DNA of 64,000 nucleotides, from NCBI GenBank assembly GCA_030765055.1, contig CM060950.1, positions 463,635,689 to 463,699,688 of the forward strand, written 5' to 3'. The translations under genes were made by a program, and so were the position numbers. The DNA is from Mantis religiosa (taxonomy: Eukaryota; Arthropoda; Insecta; Mantodea; Mantidae). Of the stretch, positions 46,235 to 58,864 are shown one piece after another. The notes under the pieces were generated by a model. It was not told where the DNA came from. It made no database searches and was given only the letters and a program-made list of their open reading frames with translations. The stretch's first letter is position 1, and every line of letters begins with the position of its first letter.

Positions 46235-46421
46235 CCAGCGCTAAACATTTTGCTTTCAGAAAGGTATGCATTATGAAACCATCAAAATATTTGCCACTCC
46301 TCTTCGTGATCTTAAAATAACTGATGATTTCGATGGTTTTAAAAATGCTGCTAGAGAGTACCTAGACTCAAAATCATTTTATTCTTTACAAGATTATCTG
46401 TGTGACAAATTATTCTCATAA
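46235..46421 (+). pseudogene. C-terminal fragment of a non-LTR retrotransposon ORF
   Basis: The frame reads FCFQKGMHYETIKIF, then PLRDLKITDDFDGFKNAARE, YLDSKSFYSLQDYL and a stop at 46419-46421. This is the recurring C-terminal pattern of LINE ORF2 proteins (QKG..Y..IKIFN.LP......D...FK...REYL..KSFYSL.EYL). The N of IFN and the following residues are altered and everything upstream is missing. A TTTGCTTTCAG just before KGM mimics a splice acceptor, but it is coding in this reading. Confidence 0.7.
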
Positions 46422-46608
46422 TGCATATGTAGTTCTGTAACTAGAATCTGTTTCAATAAGGAATCATTGGCAATAAATCTTTTATGTCTGTCAAAAGCTA
46501 TTTTACTACATATGTTTTGAAGAAGTAACAATAATTGGTATCCATTGCAAAAGGATTGGAACGTACTGTCAAAAGCCAAGTGAAAGTTGATTAAAAAGTG
46601 ATTTTGTA

Positions 46609-46852
46609 CATTTTGTTTTGTATTTTAGGTCCTCCAACGTTAAGTCATATCGGACGATGAATGGAATGGGTGAAATGATGCTCAAACGAGCCCAGGGTCC
46701 ATAGAGCTTAGAGTTACCCGACATTTGTCTCTGATGATAAGGGAAAACCCTGGAAAAACCTTATCTAGATAACTCACCCTGACTGAGATTCGAACTCGGG
46801 ACCACTTGAACGTGAGGCAGACTCGCTATCATCTACGCTACCGAGGCGGGCT
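46609..46852 (-). repeat. SINE type S2, full copy with 11-bp target duplication
   Basis: GTGATTTTGTA flanks at 46598-46608 and 46853-46863. The head on the minus strand is GCCCGCCTCGGTAGCGTAGA with a B-box region GAGTTCGAATCTC (46800-46788). The body matches 20157-20399 at most positions, including CATATCGGACGATGAATGG. Confidence 0.92.
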
Positions 46853-46971
46853 GTGATTTTGTATCATAAATAATTATCTCTCCCTTGTTTTCCATATAAC
46901 GTTTCATACTGCATGTATATATCGCGTCTCTTATATTAAATTTTCAATTATATATGCTATTGAACTTGCCT

Positions 46972-47245
46972 TGGTCCCTGGCCGCGGAAAGAAGCCCGGG
47001 TTCGACCCCACCCCTGGGTGTGCGGGTTTTAAGTCCCGTGTATATGACCGGTGCCCACTCAACATCGTGAGGAAAGTGAGGAGCTTACGCTAGGTAAGCG
47101 GCCCTGGTCACGAAAACTAACATTCCGGCTGGGGGATGCCGAGATGCTGACCACATCTCCTCCCCGTATCGGTTGGATGCCGTCCGTAAGTGGGCGTGAG
47201 GCCGGCAGTCGAGTTGGTAGGCCTTGGCAATCTTAGGGCTGTCGC
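46972..47245 (+). repeat. SINE type S5, copy 2
   Basis: It starts at CCTTGGTCCCTGGCCGCGG with the B-box CCCGGGTTCGACCCCACCCC. Blocks shared with 38415-38730 are TTTTAAGTCCCGTGTATATG, CCCACTCAACATCGTGA and GTGGGCGTGAGGCCGGCAG. The A-box part is degraded. Confidence 0.75.
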
Positions 47246-47598
47246 GCAAGTGGTTAACTTAAAGTGGTTATACTATTAAACTGTATACCTCTGGACATGT
47301 TCAATGTTCATAGGCCTTGTGGCTACAAATGAACCTACTGAACGCAAATTAATCTTATCTATTCAATACTTTATCAATAGAAATTTTATATGGCAGCAAA
47401 TTACAATAATTCAATCATAGTTAAAATAAATTTTTACTTCTGTAATTTAAATACATGTGTACACTATATTCCTTAAAACATTTATATTGACATTTAGATC
47501 ATTTCATATAATTTGTGAAGTATTATTTTAAAGTATTCGTCCACTTGTGTTAGAGTAAAGAAGATAATTAACTTGTAAGTCTTCAAAAACCCTGTATT

Positions 47599-47822
47599 CT
47601 GTCCGCCTTGTTATCGCAGATGATAGCGTGTCTGCCTCACGTTCAAGAGGTCCCAAGTTCGAATCTCGGTGAGTGTGAGTTAACTGAATAAGGTTTTTTC
47701 CGGGTTTTTCCATTATCCTGAAATACGAATATCGGGTAACTCTAAGCTTTATGGACCCTGAGCTCATTTGAGCATGTCCGATATGACTTAACGTTTGAGG
47801 ACGTAAATTACAAAAAGAACAG
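47599..47822 (+). repeat. SINE type S2, copy with short target duplication
   Basis: CCTGTATT occurs at 47591-47598 and 47823-47830. The head reads GATGATAGCGTGTCTGCCTC, ACGTTCAAGAGGTCCC and AAGTTCGAATCTCGG (B-box). The body is AAGGTTTTTTCCGGG, GGGTAACTCTAAGC and TCCGATATGACTTAACG. Confidence 0.88.
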
Positions 47823-47830
47823 CCTGTATT

Positions 47831-48960
47831 ATACATTTTTTCAAGTAACAAAATCTATATGCAGAGAAAGTGCTATGAAAAAATAGTTAGAGTTTTTAAC
47901 CATTTCATATTATATACGTTCATATAAACATCTTTAGAATGATGTATCTGAAAGTGTTGTATGACAAAATCAACTTAAAATAAAAGCTATGCTCATCCAC
48001 ACCCTAAGCCCTTCAAGGCATTCGTTTATTTGCAAGAATATTATATTATTATTATTACTGTTGTCATCATTACTATTAGTATTATGGGAAGTTGGAAATA
48101 AAAATTAACGAGGCGTATATTTAATAATCTGTATTTCAAACCGAATATAACAAATTTGATAACACTGGGCAACACTTACCTTCAAAGTTGCGCTAAATTG
48201 TCGGAGGCTTGATTTAATAGCTATTTGGAGCCATTGAAAATGCGTGGAAATTGTATTCAATTATTATGTACAAAAGTGCTATTGGATATTGAATTTAATG
48301 TAGGATATTTACTCATGATTTGCTTCATATTTACAAGGATAATCGGAGTAGTAGATAATTGCAAAGAAAAAATATCAAATGAACGAATTTCGAGATTAGC
48401 AGTGTCATCCATTAGACATATTACCTATGTGTTGATTGTTCTATGGAAAATTATCGGACATTTAAAGTAATACAGCATGTACAAACAAGTAAATCATTTT
48501 GTATTTGGAAAGTTACATCGTTTACCATGGGTCACAAGAAAAATTACAGCATACCAACATTAACACATCCTGGAAAGTACCGCGCCATTTATTCTCACTT
48601 GTTAAAGGCCCTTCCCACAGACATTTGTTGTTCAACTGTTATTGTGGAGAACAAAATTATGACCTGACTGTGGAAATAACATAGGTTTATTCTTGTGTGG
48701 TGGAAACATTGCAGAATGCAATGCTCACGTAACTGCAGGTGTCTTCATAGTAAATTAATCTCAGGAACTCCATACGTGAACAGCAACTGCAAAATAATAA
48801 AATAAAAATAAGTTGTTTATAGTTCTCTTTAACCTGTTCGGTACATTTCGTTTGTCAGGATAGGGGTTTCGATAGAAGTACATGTTCTGTAGTTCATAAA
48901 ATAGACTGCTTTGTTGGCTGGGTGAGAAAGAAATATTACTTCAAGGGCTTACTGTCATGT
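47831..48960. other. Non-coding stretch, nothing recognised
   Basis: AT-rich, with overlapping open frames at 48225-48684 that lack a recognised domain. An ATT/ATC microsatellite-like run is at about 48041-48084. Confidence 0.4.
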
Positions 48961-48965
48961 CGGTG

Positions 48966-49110
48966 CTAAATCCAGCAAACAGACCATGAAGCAGCAAACA
49001 CACCCTGTTCAAGCATCTGTTTGAAGATTTCCATGTGTTTTAAAAACATTTCCTCGTTTGAAAACACTAATATAATATGTGATTGTGTTACTGATGGTGA
49101 CAGAAAAAGT
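48966..49110 (-). pseudogene. Relic of a Ty3/gypsy-like reverse transcriptase
   Basis: On the minus strand the frame reads SHIILVFSNEEMFLKHMEIF, then KQMLEQGVFAASWSVCWI. This fits the RT catalytic region of LTR retrotransposons (Y.DDILVFS...E.H..H...F..L...G......KC.F). The catalytic Asp pair of DDILVFS is replaced (HIILVFS), and the following KC motif is damaged. Flanking domains were not found. It is a short, dead fragment, and chance similarity is possible. Confidence 0.55.
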
Positions 49111-49675
49111 CTAACTCGTTTCACTCTTGTTGAAGTTGAACTACTTTCAACCAGAAAGGTCATATCATTTTATTGAATGAACAAAATGATCGGAAATATT
49201 CTCAAATGAAATTCCTGAGTTGAAGCTATCTGATGTTTGTCTTCCCTACATAACGAAAATGTTCAGAAAGATCTCGTAAGATCTTGAATGCGAGGTAAAT
49301 ACGATATCCCCACACACCGCGATGTGCCTCTAGCATTTCTTAGTATGTGAAATTCAAGGCAAAATATGTAATACCTTTATACAATTTATTTCAACTATTC
49401 TCACTTGGAAAAAATATTATTGTGAAGCCTAAGCAACAGACACGATGAGGAACAAATTTAATCTTCAAAAGTAACTGTGCAGTACGAGTAAAGAGTCCAT
49501 GCTTAGCGTACGGGTACATGACAAATATGGAGAACAACATAGATTTTTAATTTAAAAAAATTGATTTATCACTTGTATTATTTTTTTAATTCTTAGCTCC
49601 GATACAACAACATTATAAAATGTAAAATTTATTTGAAGTTTTTTGTCTTTTTCTACATTTACTATTCTCGTACAG
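49111..49675. other. Non-coding stretch, nothing recognised
   Basis: AT-rich, with no open frame of note and no second-copy repeat. Confidence 0.4.
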
Positions 49676-49908
49676 GACTTACTCCAAGACTCATAAGTTA
49701 CCCTGGTATGAGAACGAAAGGGGTGATGATGTCAATCGAGGGCAAACTGGATGAAAGTAAATGTGCTGATGTAGCAATTGTTGGAGTAAATGGTGAGGAA
49801 AGAGGAGAAAAATCATTTTACCCATCACAATAGCCTCTACGGTCCCCTACGATCAAACCTGAGGCTTTTTTGAGAGGCAAGTCTTACCACTCGGCCTAGG
49901 TGCCAACA
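49676..49908 (-). repeat. tRNA-derived SINE, type S8
   Basis: On the minus strand the head is GGCACCTAGGCCGAGTGGTA (A-box), then AGACTTGCCTCTC and CAGGTTTGATCGTAGG (B-box, about 49865-49850). The body extends to about 49676 (TGAGTCTTGGAGTAAGTCC). A plus-strand open frame across it (49633-49833) superficially resembles an acyl-CoA ligase tail, but the tRNA head and its position argue for a SINE. Confidence 0.5.
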
Positions 49909-49910
49909 GT

Positions 49911-51714
<1,804 letters not shown>

Positions 51715-52258
51715 GAAACACATCCCGTAGGGTAGGGGATCCGTCCCCTTCAGCTGCCGTGGTGCGGGCGCTGCGGACCTTTAGCACTCGTGGTACCTCT
51801 GACGTTACTACAGGAACCTTGGGCCGAACTGCCGAGCCACTCCCGTAGGGTAGTTGTTCGGATTGGATTGGACTCGAGGGCGCAGTGTGTTCCCGACGCC
51901 CACGGGGAATTGGGTACTTCCGGCCAGGCTACGGCCGCCCGAAGGGGGTAGAGGGTTGCCTAAAATGTCCCGGGTACCAGCCTGCAGAGCTAGTACAAGG
52001 TGTGCTAGATCACCTTCGGGCCCACCGAGGTTTTCGGTAGTCTTCCCTGCGGGGTGACGCGCGTAAGTGGCGTATCCACTTCCAACCCGTCTTGACGTTG
52101 TGCTTAGCGGGGGGGCCTTTTAAGAAATCAGGTATTGCCCTATGGAAAGAGCCCCCCGGATTATCCATCGCTCCCGGGTAGAAGGAGGCCCGGGTCCTTG
52201 GTCCTACGGGTCCAGGACTAATGGGATTAGATTCCCCTGCACTTAACTGTTAAACATA
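51715..52258. repeat. GC-rich island, probable retroelement piece
   Basis: Sharp borders and much higher GC content than the flanks. CCCGTAGGGTAG occurs at about 51724 and 51842, and GGGGGGCC, CCCCCCGG and CCCGGG runs are present. No open frame has a recognised domain. A T/A-run (52269-52289) lies just downstream. The composition resembles an untranslated region of a non-LTR element, which is inference only. It could also be a CpG-island-like promoter, but no gene was found nearby. Confidence 0.4.
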
Positions 52259-52289
52259 AATACATGTCCATTTTTTTAAAAAAAAAAAC

Positions 52290-52910
52290 CTTGTGTTTTC
52301 CTTTGGAAGGTCCTAAATGAATTATTTACGTAAAGCCTCGATATTCATTTTTATGGTACATTGTAGAGAAGGAAAACGAATAGAAAAATAATTAAAAACA
52401 CAAGTTGTGTTCAGTTATTATTTTAGTGCGTGCCGTACTTTCTATATTCTAAGGGTGCTGATCAAACATTATTTTCATTCTTTTGAGTCAGTTCGTGTAA
52501 TCAATTCCAAGTAATTTGCCGATGGTCCTGTTTGGTATATTTACAGTAATAAAAGAATCTCAAACCTAATACAGATGCTAAATTTAGAACAGACAACATC
52601 CAAAATTGCCATCATCATCATGATCACATCATCATCATCATCATTACTAGTATGATAGTTCATAGCTGAAGCAGAAATGAATAGAGGATATATGAAGTGA
52701 TATTTGCACTAAGTAACACAGACTCTTATACACTTATGTACTTTTAAATAAATACCAAATAGAGCTTTCCCAAGAGAAGAAGTTCTTAAAATTTGAATCA
52801 ACATAATCGATATCACCATTAGATATTACAAATCAGTTTACTCCTCGATGGAATGTTAGTTGTCTTCCATGGCTGGTTCATTGTTCAATAATATCAATAC
52901 ATTCGCATCT
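52290..52910. other. AT-rich stretch, nothing recognised
   Basis: It includes a short ATC/TCA run (about 52611-52650). No coding or mobile-element signal. Confidence 0.45.
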
Positions 52911-52914
52911 TTTT

Positions 52915-53110
52915 TTAATTACGTCCTGCAACGAAGGTCGTATCGTACGATGTAAAAATGGGTTAAATTATGCTCAAATGAACCCAGAGATTACTAATAT
53001 TATCCGACATGCGCCTTTCAGGACAAGGGAAACCCTGATAAGAACCTTATCCAGAAAACTCAGGAGAATCAAATCCGGACCCATTGAAGCAAATGCGCTG
53101 ATCTAAAGAG
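52915..53110 (-). repeat. SINE type S2, old diverged copy
   Basis: Blocks on the plus strand are TTACGTCCTGC, GTATCGTACGATG, GGGTTAAATTATGCTCAAAT, GACAAGGGAAACCCTG and AACCTTATCC, in the S2 order seen at 20180-20330. The tRNA head near 53070-53110 is badly decayed. Confidence 0.7.
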
Positions 53111-53499
53111 GTAGAATGAACTTCCAAACAGACACTCTAAGGGTTTCTAGAACATACAGGTGTAATATCACTTCCATGTCTTTTTTTAAACATGCTAAAA
53201 GCGAAGTTATTCAAGACATCTACAATACCTCCGAGAGTTATTTTATTATCAATAAGGAATAAGGTTTAATATAGAGACTGCTCCTATGGTATCAACCAGC
53301 TGCATGAACGTTCGTAAAGGCCAGCGTCAGAAACCTAAGCAAATGTATAATTTTACCACCATTATCCTCGGCGTCCTTCATCTTATTGTACCGGAAAATG
53401 ATTTCAGGTTTGGATTATATTTCTTCTTCCCCGATGTTTTATAAAGGCGGTGTAAAGAACGAATAATATCAGGCTTATTCTTCTTTGGGACGTGCACAA

Positions 53500-53640
53500 A
53501 CCTGTCTGTAACAGCAACCATGAGCAATAAACATTCTTTGTCTCGCACAAAGAGTGCATTGGTATTTCTGTCCCTGCTGTACGCTACGTTACGAGTACAA
53601 AAGCCAGGAAATTTGATAACTAACATATCGTTTATTTGCA
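53500..53640 (-). pseudogene. Second fragment related to the transposon C-terminal region
   Basis: ACAAAGAGTGCATTGGT is present at 53547-53563 and again at 53956-53972, the latter inside the transposon at 53809-54956. The DNA on both sides is similar (CTGTACGC/CTGTACTC-type blocks). It is probably a remnant of a neighbouring copy or a local duplication. Confidence 0.45.
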
Positions 53641-53808
53641 AAAAGTTTCATAAAGTGCAACACAGCTCTTTACTTTTTATCTCCCACAAATTGAATGGCA
53701 TTCTTCTGTAGGCTTGTATTTACGTCAGCTGAAAGCCAGATAGTGACATCATGTCTTCCTGACTGGCTTTTCATGTAACTCCAAGGGAGCAATTTCCCCA
53801 ATATAAGC

Positions 53809-54956
53809 TGTCCCAAAATTAGACTGACAAACCTTTGTAGCTCATAGATAACTTCAATTTAAACAGTTTTTTTTTTTTTTTGCTGAGGTGCTTCGTTTAA
53901 GCGCCAGAAAAGTTGATGTCAAAGCAAATGTAGGAACGCACGGTGATTGTGAATAACACAAAGAGTGCATTGGTGTATCTTATTCTGCAGTACTCTCGCA
54001 AATACCAGGTTATTTGTGCCACAAGGTCCTCTTCAGATTCAATAAGTGTTTCATACACTACAGTCTTCATGTGCCCCCACAAAACAGTCAAGTGGAGTAA
54101 TGTCAAGTGGAAGCGTGCCGGCCAGGCAATGGGTGCACCTCGACCTATCCACTGATTGCCTTATTTAGCCGTAAGATGACCACGTACTTCAGCACAAAGG
54201 TTTGCTGGTGCCCCATCATGTTGAGACCACATGTCCTGTCTAATTTGAAGGGTAACAGTTTCCTTTAGATCAGGCAAAATTTGTTGCTGAAATAATAAGT
54301 AATTATAATAATTCAGCTGGGCCAGCAAAATGTATGATTTTATTAAGAAGTTATCTACAATGCCAGCCCATACATTAACACCAAACATCAGCTGGTGTGA
54401 CCTCTGAAATGATGCGTGGACATTTTCGAAGGCCTAAATGAATTCCGACAGCTAAATAACTGCTCACTTGTAAAAATGGCTTCATCTTTGAACATGACAT
54501 GCGATACAAATAGTACATCGTTTTTAATGTTGTCCAAAATCACTGCGATGGATAGTCCTCAGGCCTCATTGCGTGGACCTTTTCAAGGTGGAAAGGATAC
54601 AACAAAGTTTCCTGCAGAATTTTTCACACAGTGCTACGACTTAGGTGCAACTGTCGAGCGATGGTAGGAGTACTGGCTGCAGAATTTTTCTCAAGATTCC
54701 CTACAGAGCATGACTATCCTTGACCTTCTGGTCATCTGTCCAAGGAGATATGGCTGGGGCCTTTGCTAGAGGACGGCAAAATATGGCACTCTTTGAGTGA
54801 AGCGCAGTGGGCGTGCATTCCTACATTTGCTTCGACATTATTTATCCAGCGCTTAAACGAAGCACTGCGGCATAAAATAAATACTTCTTTTAAAATAAGT
54901 TTTTAAAACAATGTTATCTATTAGCTTCCAAAGTTTATCGGTCTAATTTTGGGACA
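53809..54956 (-). mobile_element. Tc1/mariner-superfamily transposon with long inverted ends, decayed transposase
   Basis: The ends are TGTCCCAAAATTAGACTGAC (53809-53828) and, inverted, TGTCCCAAAATTAGACCGAT (54956-54937). Inverted similarity extends inward at least to GTGCTTCGTTTAAGCGC (53887-53903 versus 54867-54851) and GCAAATGTAGGAA (53925 versus about 54818), so each end is over 100 bases long. The minus strand encodes a DDE transposase in broken frames: LHLEKVHAMRPEDYP-like (about 54600), DEA.FTSEQLF-like (about 54500), FGVNVWAGIVDNFLI (54388-54345), QDMWSQHDGAPANL (about 54233-54192) and then VLWGHMKTVVYETLIESEED (about 54075-54020). HDGAPAH and LWG..K..VY are family hallmarks. Several frameshifts make it inactive. 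Confidence 0.87.
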
Positions 54957-55004
54957 CTCTGTGTATTGTCGCGACTGGCGGCGTACGTCCACAAAGAGAC
55001 AGTG

Positions 55005-55102
55005 TAGCACGGAGATAAGATAGTGCAACGCGGAGATAAAGAGCTTGCCGAAACAGAGATAAAGATAGCGCGGGGATAAAAGGCATGCCGAAACAAATAA
55101 AG
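55005..55102 (+). repeat. Imperfect internal repeats
   Basis: CACGGAGATAA, CGCGGAGATAAA, CAGAGATAAAGA and CGCGGGGATAAA recur every 25-30 bases. TTGCCGAAACA/ATGCCGAAACA occurs twice, about 45 bases apart. It lies just outside the transposon end at 54956, so it may be an amplified flank or part of an older repeat. Confidence 0.6.
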
Positions 55103-55508
55103 TTATATAAATCAGATATTCTAGTGCCATCTTGTTCACTCTAGAAATACGAAAAGAGGTATACATAAGAAATTGCGACACGCCAGCAGGGGAGTCAAGA
55201 ATCGGAACTGTTATCGTGTGCCTGCAGCGTGTTTTGAAAGTGAACTCTTTGTGACCTTGTCCACTGTATTTGTGTGTTACGTAATTCTGCTTCTGTAAGG
55301 GATGACCAAAGTCTATTTCTATGGAAGTAAAGAACATTTGAATTTCTGAAAATTGAACTTTTAATTCTACGAACCCGCAATGTCACAATGCAGCTAATTC
55401 TTCATTGACTATTATATGCACTTTGTCATTAGCTTCCCCTTTGCGATGTCGTCGGGTAATTCTCGCCCACAAATTCCAAATTTAAAGACATCAATATTTA
55501 GAAACCGT

Positions 55509-55511
<3 letters not shown>

Positions 55512-55541
<30 letters not shown>
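55512..55541 (+). repeat. A30 tract, likely retroposon tail
   Basis: Thirty consecutive A residues. The preceding 300 bases (about 55200-55511) are more GC-balanced than the flanks and could be a retroposed sequence inserted on the plus strand. I did not find target duplications. Confidence 0.5.
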
Positions 55542-55543
<2 letters not shown>

Positions 55544-55699
55544 TTGGTCAAAAAACTTGCCACCCTCCCACAGATCAAAGATCTTCACTTTTTTCTGTAT
55601 ACTGTACAAGTGCCTTAGAGTACTGTCATGAAAAAACATTACTAACATAACTTTCCCTGGTGATAGTATAAAAATTGAGTTTCTATTTATGAAAGCTCC

Positions 55700-55925
55700 T
55701 TAACTGCTGTGTTTCATAGCGTCGCATTCTAAGTTGGATGTGAAAAACCGCTCAATATTTCTTGGTGGCCCGTTTATCAGTCTTGAGGCTCTTTTACGAC
55801 ATGTGGCCATCGGCTTTACTTCCCCTCCGAAGGAATGCATACTAAGGATTTTCAGCGCCCGAAAAAGATCTGTTGTCTCCGCCGACCTTGAAACCATGAC
55901 GTTGGGAACTGGAGGTTAGCATTAT
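55700..55925 (+). repeat. Probable retroelement fragment, unclassified
   Basis: The open frame reads FTSPPKECILRIFSARKRS and then ADLETMTLGTGG. From memory this resembles a pseudo-peptide often predicted from insect dispersed repeats (PPKE..LRIFSA..P....GFEP..LG..G). The similarity is recalled rather than computed, and no second copy is present in the window. Confidence 0.35.
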
Positions 55926-57625
55926 ATTCTTAGACAATGGAGGACGACAGGGGATGACGTGTATTCCATATTGAGAGAATTATTTTTCACTGACATTATC
56001 AGGATGCATAAATAGTACAAATGCTCTTCAGCTGTATTGTCCGTTTTTGCATCCTTTATTAGACCAGGAGAGACTTGACACTATTGCGAATCTTTGGGCC
56101 TCCTTTTCGGGCCTGGCTGAAAAAATAAATTGTTCTGTGAAGACATCACTGACAGTTTATACCTCCGAGTTCTCTTACACTTCTGTGTTGTTTACTGACC
56201 TATCTACTTAATTCTAAACAGTAACTCTGTCAGTATAAAGAGCTCACAATAATTATGGATCATCTATTTCAGGCTATAAAATGCTATTTTCATTGTTAGA
56301 CTACTTATATAGAATCCGTAGCAGTTCTGCATCGATAAGATCGAAATATCTAGATAAATGAATATTTAAAATGCAATAAGGTTTAATAGAATGTGCTGCA
56401 AACGAATATTACTTATATAAGCTAATACATTACTTATTTAATCGCTCGTAACTAATATGTTTACGTGTTAAAACAAGAATTGCAGAAACAATACTGAAAT
56501 AATTATAAAGTTCAATACGAAGAATTTAATTTTAATCAGCAATTTAATTTGTTTTTGAACCAAACTTATACGTTCAGAAGATGAAACTAGTTTCAACTAA
56601 TCAGAAAAAGATGAAAACAGTGCATTACACCAAGCAGGGAAATCTGACTACCAGAGAACTTTTAAATCATAACATAAAAATGTACAGCAATGCTATTTAA
56701 TATTACTTTGTTGTTATAATGGAAATGTTTTTCGAATTTGCTCAGAAAAATATAGTCTCGGATAGTCGTTGGTATTGCGAGGGTTATATTACCATGTCTT
56801 TAATTATAGCCCTGTCAAGAAAATGTGCTCATGATAAGAACTGTGATTATTATTAGACATCCTTCGGCTCGATAACAACACTGTCAGGAAGCGTTGGATG
56901 ACCAGTTTGAAAAGAAAAACTTCCAACTCTGCGCATCAAGGGGAAATCTCGATACGGTAGAAGTATTCCCATGATAAGCAGAAATAGCTTTTAGCGAAAT
57001 TAAATATCAAAGAAGTCCTGAACGAATTCAGACTCCAGCTTGTTTCTAAACTTGGATTGAATGTAACATCAAAGAGGAAAAGAATTAGTGGAACAGTTTT
57101 GAAGTAGACGAGGGCATAGATCTTCAAAATAAGAAAGAAAGTTTGATCAAAATAAAACACAGTAGCTCTAAAATAATGTTTTTAAGGTAATAAATGATGA
57201 AAAGGACGCCAATATACACAGTTGCTTAATTCTAAATATTTGTGTGGTAAATGTTCAGTGAAATAAATGCTTTTGGTTAATATAATAATGGTTATTAATA
57301 ATAGTTTCTTATCATCATCATAATCATGATCTCTGAAAAATTCAAAGAGTAAGAAGTTTAGTTGTATATTCTTACCATTCTTCCTTCCCAGTAGAACAAC
57401 CATGACCACTTTATATTTCTTCTGTTTATTTATTTTATACTGTCGTAAAACCATTTTCACAGCAGCGCAAATTTACACCAATGTTTCCGCGATTTTGATC
57501 AATAATCGAAATCACCTTGATCTCGGGCTACGAAGCGTTCAGAATGCCACCGGAGGATGAAGCTTGCTTCTATAAACCGAAAAACGTGGTCACTGTGGCG
57601 CTGAAAGGAACAGCACACCAGTAAA
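55926..57625. other. AT-rich stretch upstream of a candidate gene
   Basis: Mostly AT-rich, without motifs. The last 120 bases (about 57500-57620) are more GC-balanced (ATCTCGGGCTACGAAGCG, CACTGTGGCGCTG) and could hold a promoter and 5' UTR for the ATG at 57626. No TATA box or initiator can be assigned with confidence. Confidence 0.35.
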
Positions 57626-57718
57626 ATGGATTTCCTCACTACCAGTGAACTCAATTTTCAAATACCTTCCACTAAGGAGCAGGCCGAACCCGAAGGTTCC
57701 TTAACACTTCTTTTAAAG
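57626..57718 (+). CDS. Candidate first coding exon of an unknown gene
   Basis: The ATG in context AAAATGG opens 31 codons, MDFLTTSELNFQIPSTKEQA and then EPEGSLTLLLK, and ends exactly at AAG|GTAAGA (57719), a strong donor. A following acceptor, ATTTTTCAG (57846-57854), would add DRIEAIAESRQL and a stop, giving a very short product. Skipping to the piece at 57989 keeps the frame open. The family is unknown. The strong donor and the GC-balanced upstream region make it more than an average chance frame. Confidence 0.4.
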
Positions 57719-57988
57719 GTAAGAGGGCTTTAGAAGGTACCAAAATGTCTTAAATTCTTCTCATAAGATTGATGTCACACATCAATTCTGTGCTCGCTTT
57801 GTCGATTTAAACATATACGAATCCTACTGGTGTATATTTTAACACTATTTTTCAGGACAGAATAGAAGCCATTGCCGAAAGCAGACAACTTTAAGTGTTA
57901 CTTTCACCTTTAGGTAAATTATTAACACCTTATTTTGTGACTAATTTACAAAAATAAGTGCACAAAAGGTTGTATCAGCAGAGTGCAG

Positions 57989-58108
57989 CACCTGAAGAGG
58001 CTTAAAAATTCTGATCGCTTAATTAGTCCTATTCCGCGGAAGAAGTCCAAGAAATCTGTCATAAATATGAAAGCACAGGAGTCCTCCATCACAGAAAAGG
58101 ATGCTTTG
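57989..58108 (+). CDS. Candidate exon, basic segment
   Basis: Several acceptors are possible (57979, 57982, 57989). Starting at 57989 after AGTGCAG keeps phase 0 with the previous candidate exon. It reads HLKRLKNSDRLISPIPRKKS and then KKSVINMKAQESSITEKDAL, with donor TTG|GTAATA at 58109. The RKKSKK run looks like a nuclear-localisation-type basic cluster. The next open piece begins in another phase, so an exon is missing or mis-placed between them. A 28-base piece at 58259-58286 would reconcile the phases but is speculative. Confidence 0.35.
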
Positions 58109-58864
58109 GTAATATTGTAAAGAATAGGATATGGAAATTACTTATTTTTGTGGTTCCTTCAATGGAATTTGTATCCATTAGATTACAAGGAGCTCCAATC
58201 TCATACCGTATACAAAATGAATAAGGTTATTAGTTCAGGTTCGTATATTTTCTGTCAGAACTGGTTCCTAGATCTTTTCCTGGAACGTACAATATGAGGG
58301 TGAAACTTAACGTTTTAGAATAACATGTTTCTGAAAATAAATTACATTTATTTATAACTGCGAAATTCTTCCTTAGGCTTTACAACTTGATTGCCATGTA
58401 GTTTGTTTGACTGAGTTTGTTAATTGTAATCACATTAAAACTGTTGTGTTCATTCAAAAAATGGGTTTAAACAGAGACATTTTTGAACCATTGCGTTTTA
58501 CGAGTTTTAGTCACCATTAGAACATCAAGAATGTAAAGATCAGCTCAGAAATTCATTCGAATTCATTTGAATCCCCAAATATGGTATTTTATTGCTGGTG
58601 AAGAGAACTAAAAAATGATGCGTCTATGTATTGAATTTCGTGAAGGAAGCCGAAAAACTGCCGTTACTATTGGAAATATGTTCGTTGTTCGGCCAAGGTT
58701 TGAAGAAAGTACAAATCTCATGAATTTATTTGGACGCCATTGTCGATGGAGTTCACATAAATGGACTTTTAATCAAAAACAGCGCATTGTATGGTGCGGA
58801 AAAATTCCAAGGCAACACTTCAAATGTTACCTGTTGATTTATTGTTACTGTGCTGAAAAGAAAG

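Noticed and set aside
46260..46421. Possible last exon of a gene, because TTTGCTTTCAG precedes an open frame ending in a stop
   Set aside because: The residues before and after the apparent acceptor read through as the QKG....IKIF...REYL..KSFYSL.DYL tail of a LINE protein, so it is a retrotransposon fragment.
49633..49833. Frame resembling an acyl-CoA ligase C-terminus (DVAIVGV..EERGE)
   Set aside because: It lies across a minus-strand tRNA-like SINE head and body. The match is short, lacks the expected upstream motifs and is not bounded by good splice sites.
54921..55337. 138-codon minus-strand ORF
   Set aside because: Its C-terminal end is just the transposon terminus read as protein and the rest shows no domain. 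It overlaps the imperfect repeats at 55005-55102.
55416..55648. Overlapping frames with Lys or Phe runs
   Set aside because: The runs come from the A30 tract. The flanking residues give no convincing family match.
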